This document shows, piece by piece, positions 1-8,374 of a stretch of DNA of 64,000 nucleotides (within the stretch, counting starts at the first letter, position 1; the number at the start of each line of letters is the position of its first letter). Origin of the DNA: Chitinophagaceae bacterium (GTDB lineage Bacteria; Bacteroidota; Bacteroidia; Chitinophagales; Chitinophagaceae). Both the position numbers and the translations under genes were made by a program. The stretch lies in NCBI GenBank assembly GCA_023957155.1, contig JAMLHK010000007.1, forward strand, positions 62,001-126,000, written 5' to 3'. The notes under the pieces are model-generated. The model worked only from the letters and a program-made list of their open reading frames with translations, was not told where the DNA came from and ran no database searches.

Positions 1-2
1 CA

Positions 3-2063
3 CAGATGGTTCGTTTTACCCATCAGAACAGGGAGCTCAACATTCAATTGGAAGCAGATGCAATTGCCTTGAATGAAGTACGCATAACCGCATACAGCAG
101 TAATAAAACCGGTAAAGAAACCGCAGGCGCTGTTGCCAATATCAGTGGCAGTCAGTTAAGGCAGGGTAGCGGCGTATCATTACAACCGGCGCTTAATAGT
201 ATTCCTGGTGTAAGGATGGATCAAAGTACGCTTTCCGAATCCCGTATCTCTATAAGAGGGAATGGTGTAAGGGCGCCGTGGGGTATTCGTAATATAAAAA
301 TTTATGTCAATGATATCCCTGTAACAGAAGCCGATGGCACTTCCCGTATAGAAGCGCTGGCGGTAAGCGATATCGGACAGGCAGAAATAATAAAAGGCCC
401 GGCATCCAGCATTTACGGCGGGGGAACCGGAGGAGTGATTAATTTTCAGCTACAACGTTCTCCATACCAGGAGCAAAGTATAGAAGTCTCAAGCCTTGCA
501 GGTGCTTATGGATTGAGACGTGTAGCTACTACCTATCGCAACGGTGGAGATAAAATGAACAGCTACCTTTCTTACGGTTGGCAGCAATATAACGGATACC
601 GGCAGCAAAGCAACGACATGCGGCGTTTCCTTGCCGGGAATTTCCAATTCTTTCCTTCCGAAAAACAAATTATTACCATTTTGCTAAACCGAACCACCCA
701 GCATTCCCACATCCCGGGATCGCTTACCCAACAGCAGGTGGAAGAAAATCCCAGACAGGCTAATGCTGCCAACATAGATAAGCAGGCGGCGCGTTACCAG
801 AACTGGACAAGGATAGGAATAGGCCAACAATATCTTTTCAACACCCGGTTTTCAAATGCCACCAGCATTTTTACCTATTTCTATGATCTGGATCATCCCC
901 TGCCTTATGCATACATCCGTAATTACTATCAGAGCTACGGCGGTCGCACCCGGTTTACCTACGACCCGGGTTTTGCGCTATTTCCTACAAAATTTACAGT
1001 GGGAGCAGAGTTTAATCAGGCTAATACCAAAGGCACACAATATGTGAATGAACACGGAAACGAAGGGGCTATCAATGGAAACTCCGATTATAAAAACATC
1101 CTGTATTCCCTGTTTTACCAGTCGGAAACTTTTATCAGCCCCAAAACAACTTTAGCAATAGGACTTAGCTACAACGGACTTAGTTATGATGTTAGCGACT
1201 ACCTGGTTGCGGCGCAAAGCGGCATTAAAAGGTTTAAACCGCAGGCTTCTCCTCGTATAGCTCTGAGCCGGAATTTCGGGAACATGCTTTCCCTGCATGG
1301 CAGCATCAGCTCCGGTTTTTCTCCGCCTTCCGGTTCCGAAATAAAAAATGTTGACGGCTCCATCAATTCCAGACTGCAGGCAGAAAAGGGCATCAATTAT
1401 GAAATCAATGCCAAAGGCAATTTATTGCAGTCACGCCTGGCTTATGACCTCGCGTTATTCAAAATGGATATGAAAGGAGAACTGATCGCGCAATCGGTGC
1501 AGCAGGGGATCACCATTTATAATAATGCCGGTCGTACCAGCCATAACGGTGTTGAACTGGCGCTATCGTATATAGCCATAAAAGAGGAGGATGGGAAAGC
1601 CATTTCCTTATTCAGACCGTATGCCGCGGTTACTTATTCGCATTTCCGGTTTGATGATTACAAGATCCTGGATGCCCAAAACCAGGTAAAAGCAGTATAC
1701 GATGGAAATGAACTTACCGGTATAGCTCCCTGGGTGGTAAGCGCAGGACTTACTATGGAAACAAGAGCGGGTATCTACTTTTACGGGAGTTATTTTTTTA
1801 ATGATCGCCTGCCATTGAATGATGCTAACACAGACTACAACCCTTCCTACCAGGTGTTGAACGGTAAGATAGGTTTTAAGAAAAGCCTGTCTAAGCATTT
1901 TGAAATCAATTTATATGCAGGACTTGATAATATCACTAACAGCCGCTATAGCTCTTTGACGTCTCTGAACGCTGTTGCCTATGGCGGGGGATCGCCTGCC
2001 TATTTTGGGCCTTCGCCTACAAGGAGCGGCTATGGCGGGCTTAATATCAAATACATGTTTTAA
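3..2063 (+). CDS. TonB-dependent outer-membrane receptor, 5'-truncated
   Basis: This is the C-terminal 686 residues of an outer-membrane receptor that imports a ligand using TonB energy. The frame is open to the window edge, and the visible protein begins just before the plug, so the signal peptide and probably a carboxypeptidase-regulatory-like domain lie upstream. The plug is at about residues 25-150, with the motif SIRGNG and the segment AEIIKGPASSIYGGGTGGVI. A 22-stranded barrel follows and ends in the aromatic KYMF typical of outer-membrane porins and receptors. No SusD-like gene follows. A BNR/YHS lipoprotein starts 21 bp downstream and is probably co-transcribed, which makes a metal or metal-complex ligand more likely than a glycan, but this is inference. 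The family call is firm; the substrate is unknown. Confidence 0.93.
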   Translation, partial: QMVRFTHQNRELNIQLEADAIALNEVRITAYSSNKTGKETAGAVANISGSQLRQGSGVSLQPALNSIPGVRMDQSTLSESRISIRGNGVRAPWGIRNIKIYVNDIPVTEADGTSRIEALAVSDIGQAEIIKGPASSIYGGGTGGVINFQLQRSPYQEQSIEVSSLAGAYGLRRVATTYRNGGDKMNSYLSYGWQQYNGYRQQSNDMRRFLAGNFQFFPSEKQIITILLNRTTQHSHIPGSLTQQQVEENPRQANAANIDKQAARYQNWTRIGIGQQYLFNTRFSNATSIFTYFYDLDHPLPYAYIRNYYQSYGGRTRFTYDPGFALFPTKFTVGAEFNQANTKGTQYVNEHGNEGAINGNSDYKNILYSLFYQSETFISPKTTLAIGLSYNGLSYDVSDYLVAAQSGIKRFKPQASPRIALSRNFGNMLSLHGSISSGFSPPSGSEIKNVDGSINSRLQAEKGINYEINAKGNLLQSRLAYDLALFKMDMKGELIAQSVQQGITIYNNAGRTSHNGVELALSYIAIKEEDGKAISLFRPYAAVTYSHFRFDDYKILDAQNQVKAVYDGNELTGIAPWVVSAGLTMETRAGIYFYGSYFFNDRLPLNDANTDYNPSYQVLNGKIGFKKSLSKHFEINLYAGLDNITNSRYSSLTSLNAVAYGGGSPAYFGPSPTRSGYGGLNIKYMF

Positions 2064-2084
2064 CCATTCAAAAATTTTTCCGGG

Positions 2085-3515
2085 ATGAAAAAGTTTTTTG
2101 TTTTTTATATAGCTGCATTTGTCATAATGCAATCCTGTAATGAAAAAGGACGAGATACAGAAGGGTATGATCCCGTCCTGCTCTCCAATATATACAATAA
2201 AGCATCCTGTGTGTTTCTCACTAATGATGAAAAAAATAATCCTGTGATCAGCTGGACAGAAATAGACAGCACGGGGGAGAAGCATTTCTATTTTGCAAAC
2301 TGGAACGTGAAATCGCAGCAATTTGCCCCGGGATTGGCAATTCCCATAGCGTCCAATACCAGCATTCACGAAGAAGGAATGCCGAAGGTTGCGGTTAAAG
2401 GTGATGGCACCCTTGTGGCTACATACGAAACCTCGGTACCTTCAGAGAAGAGCAGGTTTGGGTTAAGCGATATTCAATACGTGATGTCGTTTGATAAAGG
2501 AAAAACATGGACGCATCATCAATCCATTCAGCCCGATGCTGTGCATACCGGTTCACGCTCTTTTGGCAATATGATTCGGCTTGATGACGGGGAGATCGGC
2601 CTTTCCTGGCTGGATACAGACCCCGATACCACTAATAGGGGGCGCCCTGTTAAATTTGCAAGGACCAAGGGAAGTGAAGGCTTTGACAATGCTATACTCA
2701 TCAAGTCGTCTGCCTGCCAGTGCTGCCGTACAGCACTTAGCAGCAATGGGTGGGGAAATGTAAGGGTTGTTTTCCGCGATCTGCTTTCAGGATCTGTGAG
2801 GGATATCTCCGTCTGCAGTTCTGCCGATAACGGCCTTACTTTTGATAAAGCTGTTCCATTCAGCAATGATCATTGGGTAGTAGATGGCTGCCCGCACAAT
2901 GGACCTTCTGTAGTAAGCAAAAATGAGCATACGTACGCAGCCTGGTTCACAGGGTCGGAACAAAATGGTGTTTTTTACGGGGAATTAGATGAGCAAAATA
3001 ATATGCTTTCTAAGCAGCAGCTCGACCGTAATGGCCGGTTTGTGCAGCTATGCCTCATGCCCGACAGCAGCCGGATTGTTGCCTATAATTCAACCTATCG
3101 TATGGAGGATTCGGTATACCATAAAATCGTGGTAAATAAGATAGAAGGGAAAAACATTTTCCAAAAAGAAGTTACGCTACCCCATGCACATGCCGCTTAT
3201 CCGGTAGTGCAGCCGGCAGGAAAGCAACAGGTAATTGTTGCCTGGACAGACAATGGCAGGATCTATTACACGAAAATCAATACAAATACCATTACTGAGG
3301 TGGCAAACGCTGAAGAAGCGCAGCCCCTTGCTGTCAAAAAGAGATTGGTATTTTCCGGGTTGTCGGTATATCATGACCCGGTTTGCGGCATGAAGATAGA
3401 TAAGAGAAGCATTGTAGATACCACTTTGTTCCACCAAAAAACAATAGGCTTTTGCAGTCACGGCTGTAAAGCAATGTTTTTGAAAGATCCCAATGCCTAT
3501 AGAGTAAAGGAATAG
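2085..3515 (+). CDS. Sialidase-like (BNR) lipoprotein with C-terminal YHS metal-binding domain
   Basis: A 476-residue exported lipoprotein: an N-terminal hydrophobic segment ends in the lipobox-like IMQSC at about residue 18. The body resembles a six-bladed BNR/sialidase propeller, with two visible Asp-box sequences, SFDKGKTWTH and SADNGLTFDK. Between and after them lie Cys-rich stretches, ACQCCRTAL and VVDGCPHNG, which are unusual for a true sialidase. The last 45 residues form a YHS domain beginning HDPVCGMKID and containing GFCSHGCKAMF, a fold that binds copper or other soft metals in P-type ATPases and related proteins. Expected location is the cell surface or periplasm. The tight link to the upstream TonB receptor suggests a receptor/binding-protein pair. 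Actual sialidase activity is doubtful. Confidence 0.8.
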   Translation: MKKFFVFYIAAFVIMQSCNEKGRDTEGYDPVLLSNIYNKASCVFLTNDEKNNPVISWTEIDSTGEKHFYFANWNVKSQQFAPGLAIPIASNTSIHEEGMPKVAVKGDGTLVATYETSVPSEKSRFGLSDIQYVMSFDKGKTWTHHQSIQPDAVHTGSRSFGNMIRLDDGEIGLSWLDTDPDTTNRGRPVKFARTKGSEGFDNAILIKSSACQCCRTALSSNGWGNVRVVFRDLLSGSVRDISVCSSADNGLTFDKAVPFSNDHWVVDGCPHNGPSVVSKNEHTYAAWFTGSEQNGVFYGELDEQNNMLSKQQLDRNGRFVQLCLMPDSSRIVAYNSTYRMEDSVYHKIVVNKIEGKNIFQKEVTLPHAHAAYPVVQPAGKQQVIVAWTDNGRIYYTKINTNTITEVANAEEAQPLAVKKRLVFSGLSVYHDPVCGMKIDKRSIVDTTLFHQKTIGFCSHGCKAMFLKDPNAYRVKE

Positions 3516-3799
3516 TCCAAACAATAGACAGGAATAATAGTATACCCTACCCATAGAAGATATGAAAACAACACGGTATGGCTGTATCCATTATTATCGG
3601 TGAGCTAAAACATCTAACTGCCCACTATCACCAACAAACACATCGGGGACGCATATAATGGGTGCTTAGCCACCAAACGGCAACGATAATCTTATGATCA
3701 AAAGATCAAGCAATCCTTTAACCCTATTCGGTTTCGACAGGATATATCCGGTATTATATAACGGGTTCACCTTTATTAAGGTAAATACTAACGATTCTG

Positions 3800-5383
3800 T
3801 TACCTGGGTCCTCCCCCACCGGGTCCGGCGCTGCCTCCCGCAACCGTTACCATGGATGAAGTGGTAAAACTAATACCGGCTATTGCACTGCTTCTTGTAT
3901 ACGTGCCAGCGGTATATAAGCCGTTCACATCTGTACCGCCGGTAACCGATCCGCCGGCATATACTTTGTAGGATGTACCTGCCTGTAGCTTAGGACTTGA
4001 AAACAGCATCGTACTGTACGTACGCGGAATCAAAAAAGTAAGCGCCTCTGCCGATCCGTCAGCAGCTTCAATATGAATAAGCTGGTTGGCTGTTCCACCG
4101 CCAAGTCTTACGGATCTCTGCGTGCTGACATTAGCGGTGGGCATGCTGGTAGCACCGCCAATACCCACAATAATACCACCCGTAATTTTAAAGGTATTGT
4201 TATCACAATCAAAGCCCTCTTCCGGAGCGCCCGCACCTACGGCAATGGTTCTGCCACCTGTGATAGTCATAATACCGTTAGAATCAATAGCGTCATTCGT
4301 GTTGCTATATACATACAGCGTACCGCCGTTAATATAAATAGCTGTGCCTGCATTTAGCCCGTCATCATACGTCTTGATGTTAAATGTACCGTCATTAATA
4401 GTTAACGTGCTCTTACTTTCAATACCCTCTCCCGCCGTTGTGGTAATAGTAAACGTACCGCCGTTTATAATAACATAAGGATCAATAGTATTATCCGTAT
4501 CATAGGATGCCGCAATGCCGTCATCACCGGCTTTTATGGTAAAAATGCCGTCATTGATCACAATATACCCTTCTTCACACTCAATGCCATCACTGGCTGC
4601 CGTTATATTCAACGTTCCGCCATCCGCAATAAATGCATCATTGGTATGGATACCATCTTTTACAGCGCCACTAATCGTAATATTGCCGCTTCGGATGCGG
4701 ATATAGTCATCACTGGCAATGGCGTGTTTATAGTTGCCTTTCACCGTAAGAGAACCGTTACCGCTGAATATCATTTGACCTTCGCTAAAAATCGTTCCTT
4801 TCATATCTTCCGTACCGGTAACATAAGCGGGGCCATCCGTGAGCGTGTTGGTAGTATTATCCGCCAATACGATAAACGACCGCTTTTTGGATTGTATATT
4901 AATTGCCGGACCGTTGCTACTCGTAATATTTACTCCATTTAAAGTGAGCTGAAATTTATTATCACTATAAATTTTTACCGAACCGTTGGTTGTTGTGCCG
5001 GAAACCTCATATTCCACTGCCTTGGCCGTTGATATAATAACAATATCATCCCCCTTTTGGGTAATGGTAACACCATTAGATGAAAGCGGGTTATTTATAT
5101 TAGTCGTAGTTCCGAAGGCAATGGAAACTGTAGTGGTGAAAGAAGAATTTTCGAGCAGATCGTCAGCGTTATAAGCATCACCCGTATTGCCTTCCGCAGC
5201 GGCGGTAGCCGTTGATGCATCCAGGATAGTGATAGACCCGGAAGCATCCGCATCACCGGTTACATCATTTTTTGAACAAGCTGAAAAAATAATGGCGATC
5301 CATATATATAATACCAGCGCCCGAACTATGGCATTCTTTTTTAAAAATATACTCTTTTCCATATACCTGTTTTTATTTTCCAT
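3800..5383 (-). CDS. Cthe_2159-like carbohydrate-binding beta-helix lipoprotein
   Basis: A 527-residue predicted lipoprotein (lipobox IIFSAC, Cys at about residue 36). From about residue 95 to 420 it is built of short repeats of the type GGTFTIT, DDGIHTNDA, GEGIESKS and DDGLNAGTA, the pattern of the Cthe_2159 carbohydrate-binding family (Pfam PF14262), a right-handed parallel beta-helix whose founding member binds polygalacturonate. The C-terminus is a beta-sandwich-like segment ending in a Gly/Pro tail. An in-frame ATG seven codons downstream (5362) would give a more compact signal peptide and is an equally good start. It lies 82 bp downstream of a LytS/LytTR pair on the same strand, which may regulate it. 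A surface adhesin or glycan-binding role is inferred. Confidence 0.82.
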   Translation of the reverse strand: MENKNRYMEKSIFLKKNAIVRALVLYIWIAIIFSACSKNDVTGDADASGSITILDASTATAAAEGNTGDAYNADDLLENSSFTTTVSIAFGTTTNINNPLSSNGVTITQKGDDIVIISTAKAVEYEVSGTTTNGSVKIYSDNKFQLTLNGVNITSSNGPAINIQSKKRSFIVLADNTTNTLTDGPAYVTGTEDMKGTIFSEGQMIFSGNGSLTVKGNYKHAIASDDYIRIRSGNITISGAVKDGIHTNDAFIADGGTLNITAASDGIECEEGYIVINDGIFTIKAGDDGIAASYDTDNTIDPYVIINGGTFTITTTAGEGIESKSTLTINDGTFNIKTYDDGLNAGTAIYINGGTLYVYSNTNDAIDSNGIMTITGGRTIAVGAGAPEEGFDCDNNTFKITGGIIVGIGGATSMPTANVSTQRSVRLGGGTANQLIHIEAADGSAEALTFLIPRTYSTMLFSSPKLQAGTSYKVYAGGSVTGGTDVNGLYTAGTYTRSSAIAGISFTTSSMVTVAGGSAGPGGGGPR

Positions 5384-5465
5384 ACAAGATTATACAACAG
5401 GAAAAATGAATCAAAATCAGATAGGCGAACGGGAGGTATGTATCGGTAAAGGTCTTAAAGAGATG

Positions 5466-6161
5466 TTAACGGTGCTTTACCCACCGGGCAAGCTGTGCAG
5501 CATAAGTTTCGCTTACCGGTAGCAATACGCCATTTGCTAAAATTATTTTACGGCCCGATAAAGCCGATATGTATTTTGCGGAAGCTATATAGCTGCGGTG
5601 AATACGCATGAATTGATCGGCAGGGAGATCTTCCGCGATTTTCTTTAACGACATCAGGGTCATCACGAAATTTCCATCAGACAAGTGGATCTTTATATAG
5701 TCATCAAGACTTTCAATATAAACCATACTATCCAGCTCAATTTTTACCATCCGGTATTCGGAGTATACAAAAATATGTGCTGTTTTTGAAGCGCTGTTCT
5801 GTATTTTATAATATGAAAAGGCCTTCTGCACCGCTCTTTCAAACCGTCCAAAGCTAAAAGGTTTAAGCAGGTAATCCACCGCCTCCAGCTCAAATCCTTC
5901 CAATGCAAACTCTTTATACGCCGTAGTGAAGATAATCATAGGTCGAGATTTCATGCTGTTCACCAGGGCAATACCGTTCATATCGGGCATATCCACATCA
6001 ATAAACAACAAATCAGGCAGCTGCTGATTCATATATTCAAGCCCGGCTACTGCATTATCAAAAGTTTGCAGCAGGTCTATATCATCATGCTGTGTACAAT
6101 ATTGCTTTACAATTTCAAGCGCCAGCGGTTCATCATCAATGGCTACTGCTTTTAACTTCAT
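5466..6161 (-). CDS. LytTR-family response regulator
   Basis: A 231-residue two-component response regulator. The receiver domain occupies residues 1-120, with the acidic pair DDE at 9-11, the phospho-acceptor Asp55 in FIDVDMPDMNG, a conserved Thr in IIFTTAYKEF and Lys in DYLLKPF. A LytTR DNA-binding domain fills about residues 130-231, including YIESLDDYIKIHL and the RIHRSYI motif. It lies 17 bp downstream of the partner histidine kinase, so the two are one operon. LytTR regulators typically bind short direct repeats upstream of target genes. The adjacent beta-helix lipoprotein at 3800-5383 is a possible target, but no binding site was identified. Confidence 0.93.
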   Translation of the reverse strand: MKLKAVAIDDEPLALEIVKQYCTQHDDIDLLQTFDNAVAGLEYMNQQLPDLLFIDVDMPDMNGIALVNSMKSRPMIIFTTAYKEFALEGFELEAVDYLLKPFSFGRFERAVQKAFSYYKIQNSASKTAHIFVYSEYRMVKIELDSMVYIESLDDYIKIHLSDGNFVMTLMSLKKIAEDLPADQFMRIHRSYIASAKYISALSGRKIILANGVLLPVSETYAAQLARWVKHR

Positions 6162-6178
6162 GTGTTTGTTTTCAGATG

Positions 6179-7324
6179 TTAAGCCGGTATATTATCCAGT
6201 GTCAGCACCACGGTAAACTTTTCTTTATCCCCACTCATCTGCAACCGGTGTAAACCGGGATAAAGGAGGTCCAGCCTTTGCTTTGCATTGAGCAGACCAA
6301 TGCCATCCCGGTTATCCTTTTCACTATCTTTGATGATCGTATTCTCCGTTCTGAGACTCACATTCCGCTCATCTACATGAATGGCGATACGGATATACGA
6401 TGGTATATTATTGCTGACCCCATGCTTAAAAGCGTTCTCAATAAAGGCCATCAGGATTAAAGGAGCGACTTTCGTATTCCCATACTCACTGGTCGCTGTA
6501 TAATCAAGCGTTACCTTTTTTCCAAGCCGTAGCTTCTGAAGCGCTATAAAATCGTTGATACACGCAATTTCCTGCTCTACAGGTACAAGATCTTCTTTCG
6601 CTTCATCCGTTACATACCGCATGATATTAGACAGGTGTAATATACCCGAAGCCGTATGTTCGCTTTTGGTAATAGCCAAAGCATAAATATTATTGAGGGT
6701 ATTAAATAAAAAATGAGGACTTACCTGTGCTTTCAGGAAAGCAAGTTCGGCTTTTACCTTTTGTATTTCTACTAATGATTTATTTTCTTCCGTAACGCGC
6801 CATTGCTTTGAAAGCACTAACATGGCACTGCCCGCCATCGTCATAAAGAACAGGATAAGGCTGATGATATCCATCCGGATTCTCCTGTTTTGTACTACAG
6901 GCGGACGGTTCATAGGCGCGCCGGGAATCGGGGTGAAACGACTCTCTCCCTTCAAATCAGGCGGTCGGGGAAAAGCCCTGTTATTTGCTTCGTTCAGGTG
7001 CGCCGGGATTAAAGAATTCCGCTGAGCATCCTGCATCACATGCTCAAAAGGCTTTACATAAAAACAAGCAGCAAACAATGCAATGGATATAAGCGTATAT
7101 GCGAGGTATTTTTTCTTCAGGAAAAAACCGGGCATCAGCACATACATATTGAGATAAAATACCAAAACATAAAAAAGAACGAACAATAAAAACGGAAGCG
7201 ATAAAATAGTTTGCGGCCAGCTGCTATTGTTCCTGCCGCTATTGTTAAGAAAAGCAGCAATAAAAAAAGTAAAAAGCAGCCAGCAGCCGATATGTATATA
7301 TAGCGTAAGTCCTTTCCGTTTCAT
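6179..7324 (-). CDS. LytS/YpdA-type membrane sensor histidine kinase
   Basis: A 381-residue sensor kinase. The first 180 residues contain about four transmembrane helices (near 10-30, 37-57, 70-95 and 150-170). A Pro/Arg-rich loop of about 50 residues (from about 110 to 150) sits between helices three and four. The kinase core is of the His_kinase family (PF06580): the phospho-acceptor His lies in QVSPHFLFNTLNNIYALA, followed by an ATPase domain with the N-box MAFIENAFKHG and the G-box DGIGLLNAKQRL. It probably phosphorylates the LytTR regulator just downstream. There is no recognisable periplasmic sensor domain, so the stimulus may be membrane-borne or the charged loop may sense it. Confidence 0.93.
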   Translation of the reverse strand: MKRKGLTLYIHIGCWLLFTFFIAAFLNNSGRNNSSWPQTILSLPFLLFVLFYVLVFYLNMYVLMPGFFLKKKYLAYTLISIALFAACFYVKPFEHVMQDAQRNSLIPAHLNEANNRAFPRPPDLKGESRFTPIPGAPMNRPPVVQNRRIRMDIISLILFFMTMAGSAMLVLSKQWRVTEENKSLVEIQKVKAELAFLKAQVSPHFLFNTLNNIYALAITKSEHTASGILHLSNIMRYVTDEAKEDLVPVEQEIACINDFIALQKLRLGKKVTLDYTATSEYGNTKVAPLILMAFIENAFKHGVSNNIPSYIRIAIHVDERNVSLRTENTIIKDSEKDNRDGIGLLNAKQRLDLLYPGLHRLQMSGDKEKFTVVLTLDNIPA

Positions 7325-7331
7325 TCTAAAA

Positions 7332-7339
7332 CAAACTTA
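7332..7339 (-). promoter_or_regulatory. Candidate -7 promoter element for the LytS/LytTR operon
   Basis: The minus strand reads TAAGTTTG, an exact match to the Bacteroidota -7 consensus TAnnTTTG. It lies only 7 bp upstream of the kinase ATG, so the transcript would be nearly leaderless. No convincing -33 TTTG is seen at the expected spacing, so this is only a candidate. Confidence 0.35.
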
Positions 7340-7480
7340 GCATATTTTTCTGCTTTCGTCCTGACGGGATCTTCACAGCGAGGCAACAGTGTAAAGAGTG
7401 AGACCCCGACAATTATTAAATTATTCTACTCCAGCGTCTCATGGCTGCTCCACAATAACCTTAAATGAAGACCACGGTGT

Positions 7481-7638
7481 GACGCCTCGGTTTCTCGGTA
7501 GACGCCTCGATCCCTCGGCGTGACGAACGGAAGGATGCGGATTGGGCTTCATTGCCATTGCCGGGCTTTGGTACCCTGAGGGGGCATTCCATTCCCCCGC
7601 CCATCGCTACACCACCGCTGGTCATGCCGAAGCATTGA
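7481..7638. repeat. REP-like intergenic repeat, copy 1
   Basis: A 158-bp GC-rich element repeated in the same orientation at 8077-8234, about 85-90% identical by eye. It starts with two imperfect tandem units of GACGCCTCGATCCCTCGG type. It holds an identical core (GGATGCGGATTGGGCTTC and GGGCTTTGGTACCCTGAGG) and a small hairpin in which a G-run and a C-run flank CATTCCATT. It ends in TCATGCCGAAGCATTGA. Such 'GTCATGCCGAnnnnAnnCGAGG' intergenic repeats are common in Bacteroidota genomes. This copy ends 18 bp past the stop codon of the GIY-YIG gene. Confidence 0.85.
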
Positions 7639-7656
7639 TGCATCCGCCTACCTTTA

Positions 7657-8004
7657 TCACTTTAAGTCTTTTCTATGGAACATCTCTTTCGGCGGCCATT
7701 CATCAAACAGTTCCGCGTTAAGGAATTTCATTTCCGGGTTAAAGGATAAAATTAAAGCCATCTTCTTTTTCCTGCTCCATCCTTTGATTTGCTTCTCTCG
7801 GGCAATAGCATCCAAAATATACCGGAACTCTTCATAATAGAGTAAGTAAAATGCATTATACCTCCCGGTAAATGTCTGAGGATCTCCGCGTGATAAATAA
7901 TGCTCAATAACTCTTTGTGGAAGGTTATTTGTTACACCGGTATACAGTACAGTACGGGTGAAGTTGGTGAGGATGTAAATCCAGTAACAGCGGTGGTATC
8001 GCAT
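7657..8004 (-). CDS. Small GIY-YIG domain protein
   Basis: A 115-residue single-domain GIY-YIG protein of the UPF0213/YhbQ-like group. The signature pair is seen as WIYILTN and LYTGVTN (residues about 8-30), followed by the conserved Arg in LPQRVIEH and Glu in AIAREKQIKGW. Members are short predicted endonucleases with no settled function, often present in several copies in Bacteroidota genomes. It stands alone, with 158-bp repeats on both sides (18 bp beyond its stop and 72 bp before its start), which suggests a mobile or repeat-associated cassette. Sequence and length are normal for the family. Biochemical role is uncertain. Confidence 0.88.
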   Translation of the reverse strand: MRYHRCYWIYILTNFTRTVLYTGVTNNLPQRVIEHYLSRGDPQTFTGRYNAFYLLYYEEFRYILDAIAREKQIKGWSRKKKMALILSFNPEMKFLNAELFDEWPPKEMFHRKDLK

Positions 8005-8076
8005 AATGATTAAGCGGTTAGCGCTATGAAGATAGTGATTATTTGCTCAATGTCAACTTTTCATGCGGGAGGAATA

Positions 8077-8234
8077 GACACCTCGGTTCCCCGGTGTGAC
8101 GCCTCGATTCCTCGGCGTGACGAGCAGGAGGATGCGGATTGGGCTTCACTGCCATTTCCGGGCTTTGGTACCCTGAGGGGCATTCCATTCCCCTGCCCAT
8201 TACAGCACTACCGTTAGTCATGCCGAAGCATTGA
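8077..8234. repeat. REP-like intergenic repeat, copy 2
   Basis: The second 158-bp copy of the element at 7481-7638, in direct orientation, upstream of the GIY-YIG gene. The differences from copy 1 are scattered substitutions plus single-base indels, and similarity stops sharply at both ends (GACACCTCGG at the left, GCCGAAGCATTGA at the right). No target-site duplication was recognised outside the copies. Confidence 0.85.
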
Positions 8235-8287
8235 GGAGCTATTCAAATTCAAGCGCGGAGGGCTTAAGTTCACGGCTATGGTGGCGA

Positions 8288-8308
8288 CCTGCCTACCGGT
8301 CAGGCAGG
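8288..8308. repeat. Short palindromic hairpin (CCTGCCT/AGGCAGG)
   Basis: A perfect 7-bp inverted repeat around the loop ACCGGTC, in the 140-bp spacer between repeat copy 2 and the end of valS. It resembles the paired hairpins at 13115-13172, so it is probably one of a dispersed palindromic family. It has no T-run and does not look like an intrinsic terminator. Confidence 0.6.
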
Positions 8309-8374
8309 CACCCACCGGTAGAACCAATTCAATAGTTATACATAGTGATTTTAATAACCAGGGCAACGATACTT

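Noticed and set aside
7481-8234. CRISPR array
   Set aside because: Only two copies of a 158-bp unit with a gene between them; no short repeats with regular spacers and no cas genes.
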